The notes beneath the pieces were generated by a model. It was not told where the DNA came from and searched no databases. It worked only from the letters and a program-made list of their open reading frames with translations. Below, one piece after another: positions 34,495 through 47,031 of a DNA stretch of 64,000 bases. Each line of letters opens with the position of its first letter. Position 1 is the first letter of the stretch. Source of the DNA: Papilionanthe hookeriana x Papilionanthe teres. Its lineage: Eukaryota > Streptophyta > Magnoliopsida > Asparagales > Orchidaceae. Location: the NCBI GenBank assembly GCA_022702705.1, contig CM040434.1:58081974-58145973 (forward strand). The letters run 5' to 3'. Position numbers and translations under genes: made by a program.

Positions 34495-36080
34495 GGTTCG
34501 AGCAAGTGTGTCCCACCCATCATAAATGAGTGTGGTAGATACATTTGTCCCTCTCGTCACAGTGAGAGTGGAAGATACCCTCTTTTTGGAGGATTTGAGC
34601 CTAGCTTTATGATTAAGCAGTTATGGTTATCATACCTTGCTAAGCTAACCTTCGCAATATCTCGATTGACAGGAGTCAATTTCGATTGATATTTGCCTTA
34701 TGCAGGAAAGTCATGCCCTTTCCTAGCATTCTTGTTCGGTTACCCATTCTACATAGGGTTCGAACTGAGCACCTTTTTACGAATATGCTTGGGCCCACTC
34801 ACTTCAGATGAGTGTGGTGTATTCCCTCTTAAGGGATATGTTTTGGTCTTCCGGCTAAATATCATTTGGTTGGTTTGCTCTATTTTGCCCAACCTTTCTA
34901 AGGTGTCTCGGCCGGCGAGGTCGAGTTCGATTGATGCCTCTTTTGTGCGGGAAAGCCATACTTCTTTCCTCGACTCCTCTATTCGGTCGAGCACCCTGTC
35001 TGGGTCCGAATTAGAGTCTCCCGCTCATTTCAAATGAGTGTGGCATTTTCCTTCCTAGGAGGATGTTTTTTTGGGTTGGTCTGAGATCCATGCACCCATG
35101 CAGTTGGAATGCAATATTTTTTTTACCAACCACTCTTGGATACTGTGGTAATTCCCCATTGGAATTCATTCTACCAAATTTTCGGTAGCAGTATCGTATA
35201 GGGTTAGTATGTTTTGACCATCCACCCTCTTTGATATTCTTGACTCGGTCAATTTTCATTGCCTTGTTGGAGCGACATGTTGTATCGATTTTAGACTTCG
35301 TCTATTCTCTATTCGATCCATGTCGCTAGTCGATTGCACTTCCGAGGCATGACGTTCGCCTCGGTATTGTCCCCGACAGGAATTGCCCTAGCCAGTTCTT
35401 GCAGGAAATATCCATTAAGCTCTCCTCAGCGACAACTACTTCGCTAGTTTTGAGGGCCACTTTAGCGAGACTTACTTCGCTAATGCTTGCTTAAAGCACC
35501 CTACATTTGGACTTGTGAGTCCACCTCGATGATATTTCGATTGACTTGGTTGGTTTGGTCCGCCTCATTGAATGACATGTTGTATCAGTCGCTCCGTTGA
35601 TCCATGTCTACACCGGGATATTTGATGCCTCCCAGCATAATTATTTGCTAAATGGGAGAATCCCCTGCGAGATTTGTCTCGCTAGTGCTTACATAAAAGC
35701 ACTTTATTGGTTAGACCATTTCAGTTACCTAACCCCGTTAATTCTTTCGATTATTTGGTTAGTTTTGTCTACCACATTGAGTAACATGTTGCATCGGATT
35801 TATCGCCGATCTATGTTTGGCCGGAGCGCTCTATGCATCCAGCATATACTTCGAGCACGATACCTCAGGCTATTTTAGCCATATGGTCGCTCATTTGATG
35901 CATAGGCAGGATATCTCTCCCTGTCCTATTTGATATTTTCGACTACTTAGGTTGGTTATATCTGCCATGTCGAGTGACATGTTGCATCGGTCTCACTACT
36001 GATCCATGTCCTGTCAGAGTACTCTGACATCCGACTATACTTTGAGCATCTTGCCTCAGGTTGTTTCACCTTAGGGCTGC
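34495..36080 (+). repeat. Long degenerate repeats (about 200-290 bp)
   Basis: Two repeat families follow each other. The first carries CTCATTTCAAATGAGTGTGG-type palindromic blocks (about 34,515, 34,799 and 35,024), each followed by a line rich in CCTCTTTTTGGAGGA-like inverted sequence. The second carries a GACATGTTGTATCGG..GATCCATGTC block (about 35,272, 35,574, 35,781 and 35,977). The copies are diverged but co-linear. Confidence 0.6.
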
Positions 36081-36119
36081 TCGTTTGATGTGTAGGCAAG
36101 ACACATAGCTCTTGTCCTT

Positions 36120-36345
36120 TTTAGTATTTGACCGGGACACATACCTCCTGTGTCATCCGATACATTTAACCGGGATACATACCTCCTGTGTTATTTGATA
36201 TGTTTGGTCGGGATACATACTTCCTGCACCATTTGATATGAGAAGTAGGATACATACCTCCTACTCTACTTGATGTGTAGTCAGGATACATATCTCCTAG
36301 ACTACCTCGATCGGGATATATACCTTCCTGATCATTTGATGTTCC
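36120..36345 (+). repeat. About 40-bp tandem repeat array
   Basis: At least five copies of GGGATACATACCTCCTG(T) spaced by TATTTGATATGT-like linkers. No open frame runs through it. Confidence 0.75.
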
Positions 36346-36399
36346 GATCAATGACACTATTGCCTTCACTTGGTCGACCCCTGATGATAAGACCTTATT

Positions 36400-37240
36400 G
36401 TGAGACACGTCGGGTTTCGCAGCCATTTGGCTTTTGGGGTCTCTCGAGCCGCATGCCCATTTTGGTTGGTTCTCTTATTAGAGCATTTTTTCGGCTTTAC
36501 ATAGCTATATACCTTGATGTTCCTTAAGCCGTATGACACTTTAGTCGGCTCTGTTACGAGGACATCTCATCTTTTGACATTTTGGCTCCGTAGCCGTTTG
36601 ATATGACATTTCTCGAGCTATATGACGCTCTGGTCAACTCTTATGAGAATATATTGTCATATCCGGCTCATTAGCCTTTCGATACTTCTCGAACCACATG
36701 TCCCTTTTGGGCCGGTTCATTTACGAGAGTATCCCGTCTCCGGACGCTTTTGGCTTTCTAGCCATGTTCCTCGAGCCATATGACACTTTAGTCGGCTTTG
36801 TTATGAGGATACCCTGTCTTTTGACAACTTTACCTTTGTGGTCGTTTGATACAACACCTCTCGAGCTATATGGCGCTCTAGTCAGCTCTTTTATGAGGAC
36901 ATATTGTCGTATCAGGCTCATTAGCCTTTCGATACTTCTCAGACCATATGTCCCTTTTGGGCCGGTTCATTTATGAGCGTATCCCGTCTCCGGACGCTTT
37001 TGGTTTTCTAGCCATGTTCCTCGAGCCATATGACACTGTAGTCGGCTCTGTTACGAGGTCATCTCGTCCTTTGACATTTTGGCCCCGTAGTCGTTTGATA
37101 CGACACATCTCGAGCTATATGGCACTCTAGTCAGCTCTTATGAGGACATATTGTCGTATCCGACTCATTAGCCTTTCGATACTTCTCGGACCACATGTCC
37201 CTTTTGGGCTGGTTCGTTTATGAGAGTATCTCTTCTTCAG
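36400..37240 (+). repeat. About 250-bp tandem repeat, three to four copies
   Basis: Units contain CTCGAGCCATATGACACTTT, AGTCGGCTCTGTTACGAGGA and CATGTCCCTTTTGGGCCGGT blocks, at about 36,445, 36,690, 36,945 and 37,185. Neighbouring copies are highly similar in places (36,700-36,790 against 36,945-37,035), suggesting recent expansion by unequal exchange. Confidence 0.75.
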
Positions 37241-37249
37241 ACTTTCTTT

Positions 37250-38050
37250 GGTTCATGCCTCTACGGCCTCTGAACCCACCCCTAGGTTATGCCTTTAAGG
37301 CCTCTGAACCTATTTTTGTGGTTATGCCTTTATGGCCACTGAACCACTGTGTTTGGTCATGTCTTCACGGCCTCTGAACCACCTCTCTCCTTTTCCTTTT
37401 GGGTCAACCATACTTTATACTCACCGGTTTGATCGCCACCTCCGATCGGGATATGTTGTGCTTTGTAGCCACCGATTAAAGTGATGGGTGTTTCATCTCA
37501 AGGAGATCGATAGACTCGCAATTGCGGTCTCTTTCAGAGGAAACATAACAGGAGATTTGGTCACACGAGATGACTGGGTTTTCTCCCCTACTGTTTCGAA
37601 TGTGGTCAGGTACGGGGTTTCCATCGATTCTGTTGTTTCGAATGAGGTCAAACAGATCGATACTACCGTTTCGAATGTGGTCAGGTACGAGATTTTTTAT
37701 TTTCATTGATTCTGTTGTTTCGAATGAGGTCAGACAGATCGATTTTGCCGTTTCGAATGAGGTCAGGCAAATCTTTTCTCAGTCATACCATGTCCAGTTT
37801 ATCCGGCTCTGGTCGAGCTCTTCGGTGGACGAGTTAGCTTCGACTATCGACCACCACCCCCAACCATACCTCGCCCAGCTTTTCCGGCCCAGTTGGGATT
37901 CTTTGTGGTTATGCCTCTATGGCCTCTGAACCACCCCCTAGGTTATGCCTCTACGGCCTCTGAACCTATTTTTGTGGTTATGCCTTTACGGCTTCTGAAC
38001 CACCCCTTTTATGTTATGCCTTTACGGCCTCTGAACCTATTTTTGGTGAT
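37250..38050 (+). repeat. Interleaved short tandem repeats before the 3' LTR
   Basis: A 28-35-bp unit, TATGCCT(C/T)TACGGCCTCTGAAC, recurs at 37,254-37,385 and again at 37,911-38,040 (at least eight copies). Between them a 40-60-bp unit, GTTTCGAATG(T/A)GGTCAGG, recurs five times (37,588-37,770). CCATACCATGTCCAGTTTAT recurs near 37,785 and 38,085. Ogre-type elements are known for tandem repeats just ahead of the 3' LTR, and this placement fits. Confidence 0.75.
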
Positions 38051-38235
38051 TGACCGGTCACGACAGGTTAGCCACACCCTCGACCATACCATGTCCAGTT
38101 TATCTGGCCTGGTCGAGGTTTATTTTACTCTTTTCTTGGGATGTCACCTCGACTACCATGAGATGCTCTCTTTTAAGGATGCTTCCAACAAGTGCACTGT
38201 GCCTCAGCGGAGCACCACACTTGTTGGGGGTCCTT

Positions 38236-39143
38236 TGTTGGCATCATTTTTTTTATATATTACATGTGCGGGAAATTGGCTTAAATTGGTCCATCCACCT
38301 GCGCGCTTTTTCAGATGACCCCTGACGATGAAACAGACCACGCGAGTGTGTCCGGGACATCGATATTACCTAGGAAGAACATTTATTTTGCCACAGCTTC
38401 GAGGGCGGGGTAAAAATTGTGCAAATTATCGTTTTTAGCCCGATCGTCAGAGAGTTACTCGAACGACTTCGGATGACGAAACGGATCACACGATTGTGTC
38501 CGGGACGTCGATTTGACCTACGGAGGATGTTCATTTTGCTACGACATCGCAAACGGGCTTAAAATATGCAAATTATCCTTTTTGGCTAAATCGCTCAGAA
38601 AATGGCCCGAACGGGCCCGAACGACACCGGATGGCGAAACGAACTGCACCATTGCGTCCGGAACGACGATTTTAGTCAAGAGGGACATTCGCTTCGTTGC
38701 GAGGACGTATGCTTGCTAAAATTTGTGGAGGATAATTATAATATTATTTTTATTATTATCATATAATATATATAATATATTATATATTAACATATATAAT
38801 AATATATATGTTAACATATATAAAAAAATAAAAAAAAACCTACGCTCCCTCGCTCCCCTCATCCATCTCACGCGAAAACCCTCCCAGCCGCAACTTCGCG
38901 AAACCCTAGCCGCGCCACCTTCTCCCTCGCGGCCGAACCACGTTGGCCGCCACTTCTCGCCGGCGATCCAGACGCAGTTCGAGCCCGCCTGCCACCCTCG
39001 TCGGCACTTCACTTGCTTCGCGAAAAGAAGCTCAACCGAGCTCCCTCCTCGTCGCCGGCGCCTACCTCCACGCCGGTGAAACTTAAGCGCCTCCCTCGGC
39101 CGACGAGGCCGTCGGCAAGCTCGCCGTCGTCCCCTGCTCCTAC

Positions 39144-39196
<53 letters not shown>

Positions 39197-42100
39197 CCCA
39201 TGGTCTCTCTCTCCCACTTTGGCCACACCACCTCTTCCACGCCGGATTTTTGCCTCGCCGGAATCGCATCTACGCCGGAGAAAATCAGCGAGGTGAAACT
39301 CCAGATTTTGGTTCTCCTTTGCATTTCCTCCGTTCTCGGTGCTCGCCGCCGACGAGCTAGCCTCTACACGTCACCGTCCTACCTTCACGGGGACCGGATC
39401 CTTCGCCGGACCACCTCGGCGTTGCGGGACAGTGAATGTCGTCGTTGTTCGAGGAGGCACGGACTTCTTTTACCTCATGTTTTCTCCTCTTTCGCCGGCG
39501 TCGAGTGACCCCTTCGCGAAGGTATATATGTCGGCCATGTTTTCCTACGTTAAAATTATTTATTTTTGATACTTTGCATATCTCATGTATTCCTCCACTG
39601 TTTGCGTGGTTTTGTTGCGAGGTGTGTCTCTTGCCCTCATTGCATAGTATTTTCCTCGTTGCATGATTTATTGCGAGGTGCGTTGGCGAACGGACCGAAC
39701 ACCGGCGGTTCGCCGGAATCGAGGGCTCTTCTTCAGCATAAAGAGAACGCGTCTTCAACCGTCACGGTGGTGAGATTTCTCTCGTCCCTTAGCCGACCCT
39801 AGGTTTAGTCCGGTCTAGGCGTGTGGGTTCGATCGCCCACACGGGGTGCGTGCGCCGGCGTGAGTTGGCGTGTCGACGTGCCTATGTGATGGATCGTTGA
39901 TTTACCAGAGTGAGCCGTAGGTTAGGAATCCTATGCGTTGGCCGGCCTATTCGTAGCCTAGCGATTCCCCGTTACGAGCTTTAGATTTTAATCCTGCCGG
40001 GTTGGAATCCCAATTTCCCACGGTTTTGGCGCTCATAATCTCCCTCGGAGGGATTAGTTCGGTTCGATCTTAGAGGACGGGAAAAGCTTTGTAGCTAGTC
40101 CGTCCTATAAGATCGGGTGTTCGTAGAGCGGGAAAAGCTTTGTAGCTAGTCCGCCCTACGAACAGTGGAGAGTTTCCCTTATGAGAAATCGGAGGGGGAA
40201 GCCCTCCACATAGCCACGCCAAAACTGGAGGCGGTGATGCCGCACATCCAATAGTGTCAACCATAGGTTCCTATGTGAGGTCGTTAGGACGAGTTCGACA
40301 TGCCGTTGAGTGTCGGGGCTGTGTTGTATGTGCATGCTACATCTTGTTGCATTTTGCATGTGACCACTTATTTCATTATATTGCATGTTTGTATGTTTGT
40401 GCATGTTGGTGCAGTTCGCATGTTGCACCATATTCCGTGTTTGCATTTCCATTTGCACCGCACTTTTATGATTCTCCCTGGTGAGATTTATTCCACCTTC
40501 GGGTCACTGCCTCCCCGGCATACCCATCCTTTTGGGCCGCTGCCACTACGGCATGCCCGCTCTTTCTGAGTCACTGCCTTCACGGTATACTCAACCTCAC
40601 CACTTTGGTGCATCCTCTTTGCATGTAGCATCCTTGCATTTTGCATGATGTGTGTGCTTGCCCTTTTGGGCGCCCGTTGTGATTGTTCCGTACTTCGGTC
40701 GAGCAGTCACAATGTGGGCTTTTTTGCATGACTGTTTGCTTACCCATTCCTCGATGGCTTGTCCTACTCGTTAGGAGAGTGACCTTGTCGGTCGCGATGC
40801 CTTAACGAGCATTGCTTGCTGGGTTGATCCCAATGAGCAATGCTAGTTAAGTCATCGGGATCGACACAAGTATGACTGTGCTAAGGATCCATTGGATCTA
40901 ACTTGTGTCACCCCTCTTCGTGATGCCCTTTAGATCCTTCGGATCTTTAGGATGGGGCCGGTATGGCGACCCCGTCAAAGTCATACTAAACCCAGACTTA
41001 CCCCGCACTTAGGCACTAGTGTTTGTGCACTTTCGTTAGATGGTGTGCTAGGCTAGGACTTAGGTTGCTAGGTAGTCTTTTTGATGTCCGGCTATTGTTC
41101 TTTGATGGATTGGTTGCCTCTAGCCGGTATCTTTCTTCCGCACTTTGCTCGTGATGTGATTGCATGCTTCATATGTATGGTAGTGTGTTAGGGCGCTTTT
41201 ACGCGAGGAGCCATGCTTATTTATACACACACACGAGTACCGCTATGGGGGAGCAAGTGATGATTTCGACATTTTTGTTTGCGAGTGCTATTTAGCTCCC
41301 CCATTTATAAAGCATGGCTCATTATACGTCATTTGCATGTGAGCTTTCCCGCTAACACTTGTTTTCATGCGAGGATCGAGTCTTTTTATTTTTCTTTGTA
41401 CTTTTAGAGTCTAGGAGAGTCTTGTAGCGAGAAATAAGATACGGGCACGGGTTCCGAGGCATTTTGCGCGAGAACCACGTGGAGGGGACTAGGAGCGAGA
41501 TGCTCGTGCCCCGTATCTTAATTCCGCATTTTTATATTGATGTATAGAATTAGGACCGGGCATGTATATGCGGAGTCCGGCCGCATTTTTCTTTTTCTGG
41601 ATTATGTTGCCGGTCCAGCGGCATTTTGGCCTTTTTTATTTTATTATGGAGTGCTTTCTTTCTTACTTTTATTACATATTTGCATGCCTGCATGTGTTTT
41701 CCTTGTTTCTTTCTGTGATCTGGGATTTCGCGATGTCATTTAGGCTCTTTAAGGACCCTAAAATTATAAACTTTATATGTTAAAAATCCTAATAAAATAT
41801 TCAAGATAAATGAATTTTAGGATTAAAATATTCAAGATTTTAAAATATGCACTTTTACTTTCTTGCATGGCCTTCGGGCAGATTTTAAAATGGCTTGCAT
41901 GCATGGCTATCACCCAAGTCATTCTAATAGTGGCCTCCACATTACTTAAGGACCGCTCTAGATAACTCGCATTCATATTTGCATGTCCCGAGGAGGAGTC
42001 CCCGTGCTTCTCCAATCTATCGGCCCAACATACTTTTATAGGTGGTTGTCTAGTGCGCCAGGGTGTTAGAAGGCTCCTCGACCCGGACGGGGTGTAAGTC

Positions 42101-43176
42101 CTTTTGTTTGGAGCGTTTGCGGCTTTGTAGCCGAACCTCCCTTTCTCTTCTTTCCCGAGGCATCCTTGCCACTTTGGCAGTGTGAGACCCACCTCTTGGA
42201 GCTCCGGCTTATAGTCGTAGGATAGAGTTTCCTTCCTTTGACCTTAGGGCTACCGAGGTCCCCGTGGATAATGCAATTCTTGGATTGCCGACCGGGGATC
42301 TCGGGATGTGTTGGGTCGACTACCTTCACGTTCGGGTAGACTTAGGGTCCTATCGCTTTGGATGACGGGTTTGCGATACCCCGACTTGGCTACCTCTACC
42401 CCTTTAGGATTACTCCTTCCTTCCTTTGACTACCCCCGTCGAGCCCTTTCGCTCCTCGACTTCGTTGATATCATTTTGACGGCCCGATGCCAATGAGCCG
42501 CCGCTCGTTTGGGATACGACGATTTGTCCTCCGCCCTTATGGCCCGGATGTGCTTTCGACGTGTTGGGATACCCCGTCAAGATAATTTAGGTTATTCTGT
42601 GGGTTTCGTATGCTGATGAGCCGCTACCCCATTTGAGATGTGAGAGACTCACTCTCTGCTTGATGGCTTAGAGAGAGCTTTGAAGCGTCGAGACTTTCCC
42701 ACACGGAATAATCTCCCTTTGATTGCCTATAGCCCAGGTCTATGATAATATAAAGCGAAACTCCTTTTATCGAGAGTATTCTTGGGTATCCCCCAAGATG
42801 TAATTAACCGATAGGAATACGTTCCTGCGGGAGTGCTCTTGACCCCGGAACGGTACATACACTCGATTCTCCGGTTATGGGTAGTTTACGTAGATACTTC
42901 TTTCGCGGATATTGGTTCAAGGTGCCTCTGCCCGATCTTGTTTGGGCGGACATGCTTCGACTTATCCTTGCGAGGTTTATCGCACGTAGACTCTCCATGT
43001 TTTTCTTTTCTCTTGTTTGTCACTTTGTCGTATGTCCCTTCTTAATCGGTTCCTCTCCTCTTCGAATCACTTATTTGATTCGGGAGGGAGATTTATTCGA
43101 ATAGGGGAAGTATACGACGACTGACGAGATGGCGACTCCTTTTAAAATAAAAAAGAGAAAAAGAATGACGAAAATA
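38236..43176 (+). repeat. 3' LTR of the giant element
   Basis: 4941 bp, co-linear with 24544-29475 throughout, including the AT-rich block, (GA)n tract (39,146-39,194) and the doubled GGGAAAAGCTTTGTAGCTAG phrase. Differences are scattered substitutions and 1-3-bp indels, many at CG-containing spots. The terminus is AAAATA where the 5' LTR has AAAACA, and the AAGTC duplication follows directly. Confidence 0.93.
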
Positions 43177-43181
43177 AAGTC

Positions 43182-45057
43182 CTGAATTTCAGAAGGAAAA
43201 TTAGGGTTATATGGTTGTTGGTGTCGCTTAAGAATGGTGGGAGGTGGCGATAGAGTTTGTGGGGCAACTTTGGTGTTGAAGGTAGGGAGTTTGAGTATAG
43301 TGAGATGCACTTGGTTGGGGCCTTACATTGCCATGTGAGGCCATGTGGGGAGCTCTAGATTGTTTGGGGATGTCTGATTGATCCACAAGAGTTGGGCAGA
43401 GGGATTCTAATGGCTTGGGCAGAGGTAAAGGAGCTTTCTTCATTTTTTACACCTTGAGCATGTTAGAGCTCCAATGGCTATGGATGTGGCATTGAAAGAC
43501 CTAAAGCTATTGAGGAGGACTTGGGCTTGGCAATTGAGCTCGATTTTGGTCTTTCATGACTCTCCTTATGTTTGATTTAGGTTGGTTTGAGCAAGGTAAC
43601 ACTTGGTGGCTCTTTTAGTTAAATGTGCATGTTTTGTCTTTTAGTGTTTGTTTTATGTTTGGTTTATCTTTAATTAATTCTCATTTGGATTGCAGTGTCA
43701 TGGGAAGTTATTTGAGTCATTAGTTTGCTTTTGGGATCAAATGATGGGTCATGGTTTATGGGCCCTTCTAGGGTTTGGGCTTGGGCCCATTGATAGTTGG
43801 GCTTGGCCTTAGGTAATTAGGCTTTTAGGGTTTAATTAATTTAATTAGTTTATCTAATTTATGATTTCATTCATTTTAATTTGATTTGATTTTGGGTTCA
43901 ACTTTGTGAATTGAATTTTTTTGGTGTTGACTTAGGTTGATGAGCAATTTGAGTAATGTTTATTTATTGATATTTGGTTAGAATATATTTTATTTTATTT
44001 TAATTTTATCTTAGGTAGGTTTAATCTTTATTTTCTTAAGGGTTGAGCATTTCAAACATAGGGTTCAATTTAATGTGTTTTAGTGGTAATCTTCTCTTCA
44101 AAGATATTTGAGTTTGGGCAACCAATTGGGTAGCCTCTAAGCCTAACTTTAGTGGCCCAATTTCCTATTGATTAAAATTTTTTATGTTAGGATTTTTTTT
44201 TGTTTTAGGGTTTTAGTACAATGGGTAAACCCATTTGTAACCTATAACTAGTCTCATGCCCAATTGCTTCTTTTAGATCAAAGAGGGTTTTGGGGGTGAA
44301 CAGTGGCTCATCATGGGTATTTCTAGCACTCTAGGCTCCATGGGTAGCTTAAGGCATTTCTAAAAGCAGGAATCCAAATAGGGATTTATTAGTCCAAACC
44401 TAATCATCTCAACAAGCGGTTAATGATTTGAACTTAACCTATGATACCCTAAGTGAATATAGAATAGGCATGGAGTTTTAAGTTGATGTTGGTTCTATTT
44501 CTAGGCATCTCAAATGGTCACTAGAAAACCTAAAGGCTAGATCCTAGGCTTTTATAGAGAGAAAAAAAAACTCTTACAAAAGTGAGGTCAATAAAGGGAC
44601 CCCCAATCGGTGCGGTATACCCAACATGTATAACACACATATTGACATTGACCAGACTAGTCTGCGAGGTCTAGTTTTGAGTTGGGTTTTTCGCTGGGGA
44701 ATTTTTAAGCAACTAATGCTTGAAGAAGTATCAAGATTTAGGCAAAAGATCGTCTCTGGGGATTCATAAACTGGAGATGTTTAAGGAAGTTTGAATTAGA
44801 AATAAGTCTTTTTTTTAGAAAGTTCAAGCGGAAAGACACTATAAGGGATTTATTTTGAACAATTGTGAATTCTTGCTGAGGAATCATAAGCTAGGAATGC
44901 CTAAGGGAAAAAATTTGAGATTGAATTAAATTTGAGTGTAGATGTTATTATTTTGTTATTGTTTATTGTTTTTCTTGTCAAAGTTTAGTAAGCAAAACCT
45001 CTTCAAAGATTTCATCGTGGCGTTGTTTAGATCGAAATCATCCAAAGAAGACCGACT
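43182..45057 (+). other. Non-coding DNA right of the giant element
   Basis: This resumes the pre-insertion locus (sequence right of the AAGTC duplication). I see no gene. Between about 44,690 and 44,930 a degenerate unit, 'GCTGGGGAATT.TAAGC..AATGC.TAAG', occurs three times. The region may be the remains of an older repeat-rich element. Confidence 0.4.
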
Positions 45058-45912
45058 AGTTCGGAGAGGAAAGTCATAATCCAATTAAAAACAATTTAGG
45101 AACTAGCTGGGGGAATTATGGGAGGGAGGATGTTGTACTCTATTAAAGGAGGTCTTATATCACTTCTTAGAAGTTGATGTGGTGGTTCTGTTTCATTAAA
45201 GGGAATGCTGATGGCCTTACATCCTATTTCAGAGAAAAATTAGGTCAACTAGTCGAAAGAGGAAAGCCATGATTTCTGTTCAATGAGGGCCTTTCATCTA
45301 GTTTATGAACTAACTGGGGAGAAATAATGTCATATTCCATTAAAGGAGGTCTTATACCATTTTTAGGAAGTTGATGTGATGTTAATATTTTATTAGAAGA
45401 GAATACTGATGACCTTACATCCTAACTAAGAAGAAAAATAGGCCAGTTAGTAGAAAGAGGAAAGTAGTGATTCTATTCAAGGAGGGCCTTACTTCCATTT
45501 TTTGAACTAGCTAAGGAGAATGGATGTTGTATTCCATTAAAGGAGGTATTATACCATTTAACGGAAGTTGATGCGATGTTCCTATTTCATTAGAAGGGAA
45601 AGTTGATGGTCTTACATCCCATCTATGAGGAAAAATAAGCCGGCTAGTAGAAAGAGGAAAATCATGATTCCATCGGAGGAGGGTCTTACATCCAATTTTA
45701 TGAACTAAGTATGGAGAAAAAATGTCAAATTCCATTAAAGGAGGTCTTATATCATTTCTCAGAAGTTAGTGTGATGTTCTTGTTTCATTAGAAGGAAATA
45801 CCTATGATATTACATCATATCTAAGAGGAAAAAAAGGTTAGGTAGCCAAAAAGGAAAGCCGTGATTCCGTTCAAGGAGGGCCTTACATCCAGTTTATGAA
45901 CTAGCTGGGGAA
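45058..45912 (+). repeat. 197-bp tandem array, about 4.3 copies
   Basis: The block ATTCCATTAAAGGAGGTCTT recurs with TAAAGG at 45,144, 45,341, 45,538 and 45,736, i.e. at 197, 197 and 198 bp. Each unit also carries a GAAGTTGATGTGATGTT block, a CTTACATCC block and GAGGAAAGCCATGATT. Copies are clearly diverged from each other. It is satellite-like in unit length but short. Confidence 0.85.
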
Positions 45913-46890
45913 GGAGTTTATGAAAGTTTCACGGGCTTTGCTTAGTTAAAGGTTGTTCTGAATTGTTTGGTATTTTAAATGATCATTGGTTATAAGCCAC
46001 CTTAAGGGAATTACACATTGCCCAAAAAGTCTTTTAGTTTGTTATGTTCAATTAGGTTGATTTATTTTTTGTGTGTTGTTTGGTGGAATCAGCCTTCTCT
46101 TCTGTCGGCCGCTTTTAGATCTAAATGAAATTATTATGACTTATTGTTTTTCTTAATTAAGAAAAATGAGAATAAATTTTAGCATACAAATTCACTTTTC
46201 TTTAAAGCGGTCGGCTTGACCCATTTAGTGGGCGCGGCTGTCTATGAAACTATATATAAAATTGAGCTCAAGCTAGGCCTGAGCACACTTTGGCAGTTCA
46301 AAGCTTAAATAAGCCCAACTCGCGCTAAGCCCAAACAACACAACACCCAGATCAACCCTATATGTACGTACATGCCTATTATTTTAGTCAAAGCGAGTCG
46401 AAGCCGACTCGTGAGATGGCTCCAGCTCAGCTTGTGAGCTCGATAAGTGTCTCGGAACTGAGTTCGATGAGCTAACAAGTCAAGCTCAAACCAGCCTCGA
46501 CTTGACTCGTTAGCACATGAGCTGGCTCGTTTTAAAAATATTAATATAAAATTGGATCAAAACATATGAAATTTCAAAATTTTATTTTTATGGTATTAGA
46601 ATGTTAAAAAATAATATTTTGTATTGTACATTAGTTGATTTATTATTATTTATTTTCTAATTATTCATTCTATTTGTCATCTTATTATAAAACTAACTTA
46701 AATTAATATCATTTTCTCTTTTTTATACCAAACAAGCCGGCTCACAAGCCAGTTCGACTTCATAGAATTAAGCTCGAGCTTGATAAAATTAATTAAGTTC
46801 AAGCCCAAATCTAGAATGGCTCAACCAGACCCGGACCGGTTTGCACTTGTAACATAGACAACGGCTTGAACCGGTTCCTTCACAATCCCC
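45913..46890. other. Transposon-derived sequence rich in GAGCTC/AAGCC words
   Basis: No gene. About 46,250-46,850 contains many GAGCTCAAGC, GAGCCGACTCG and CACAAGCC words in both orientations, similar in style to hAT-family subterminal regions elsewhere in the window. I could not define termini or a TSD. Confidence 0.4.
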
Positions 46891-46892
46891 CC

Positions 46893-47031
46893 TCTATATA
46901 TTCCTCATCTGCCGCTATTCCGATCTAGGGTTTCTGGGAGCCTTAGCAGCTGCCAAAATCGAATAATTTTCGATCTCCTCTCCTGTGCTGCATTAGGGTT
47001 TCGTTGTTCCACTTTCTCCTCTCGGTGTAAG
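46893..47031 (+). promoter_or_regulatory. Promoter and 5' leader-like segment with telo boxes
   Basis: A TATA-like CTCTATATATTCC at about 46,900 is followed by a pyrimidine-rich leader containing CTAGGGTTTC (46,925) and TTAGGGTTTC (46,993), the telo-box motif common in ribosomal-protein and other housekeeping plant leaders. A good donor, CTCGGTGTAAGT, lies near 47,022. This looks like a promoter with a non-coding first exon. No downstream coding exon was recognised, so the gene may be truncated or displaced by the insertions that follow. Confidence 0.4.

Larger units (their letters stand above)
24544..43176 (+). mobile_element. Giant LTR retroelement without gag/pol (LARD-like), 18.6 kb
   Basis: The 5' LTR is 24544-29475 (4932 bp), the internal domain 29476-38235 (8760 bp) and the 3' LTR 38236-43176 (4941 bp). 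It is flanked by the perfect 5-bp duplication AAGTC at 24539-24543 and 43177-43181. LTRs start TGTTGGCATCA. The 5' copy ends in CA; the 3' copy ends in TA. A tRNA-Arg-like primer site follows the 5' LTR. I found no gag, protease, integrase or reverse transcriptase motif in any frame of the internal domain. It is filled with several families of degenerate tandem repeats. LTR length, primer site and tandem repeats resemble Ogre/TAT-lineage gypsy elements, so this is probably a non-autonomous derivative mobilised in trans. Confidence 0.9.

Noticed and set aside
36120..36345. Regular repeats considered as a CRISPR array
   Set aside because: Spacer-like parts are themselves similar, units are degenerate, the setting is a plant retroelement and there are no cas genes.
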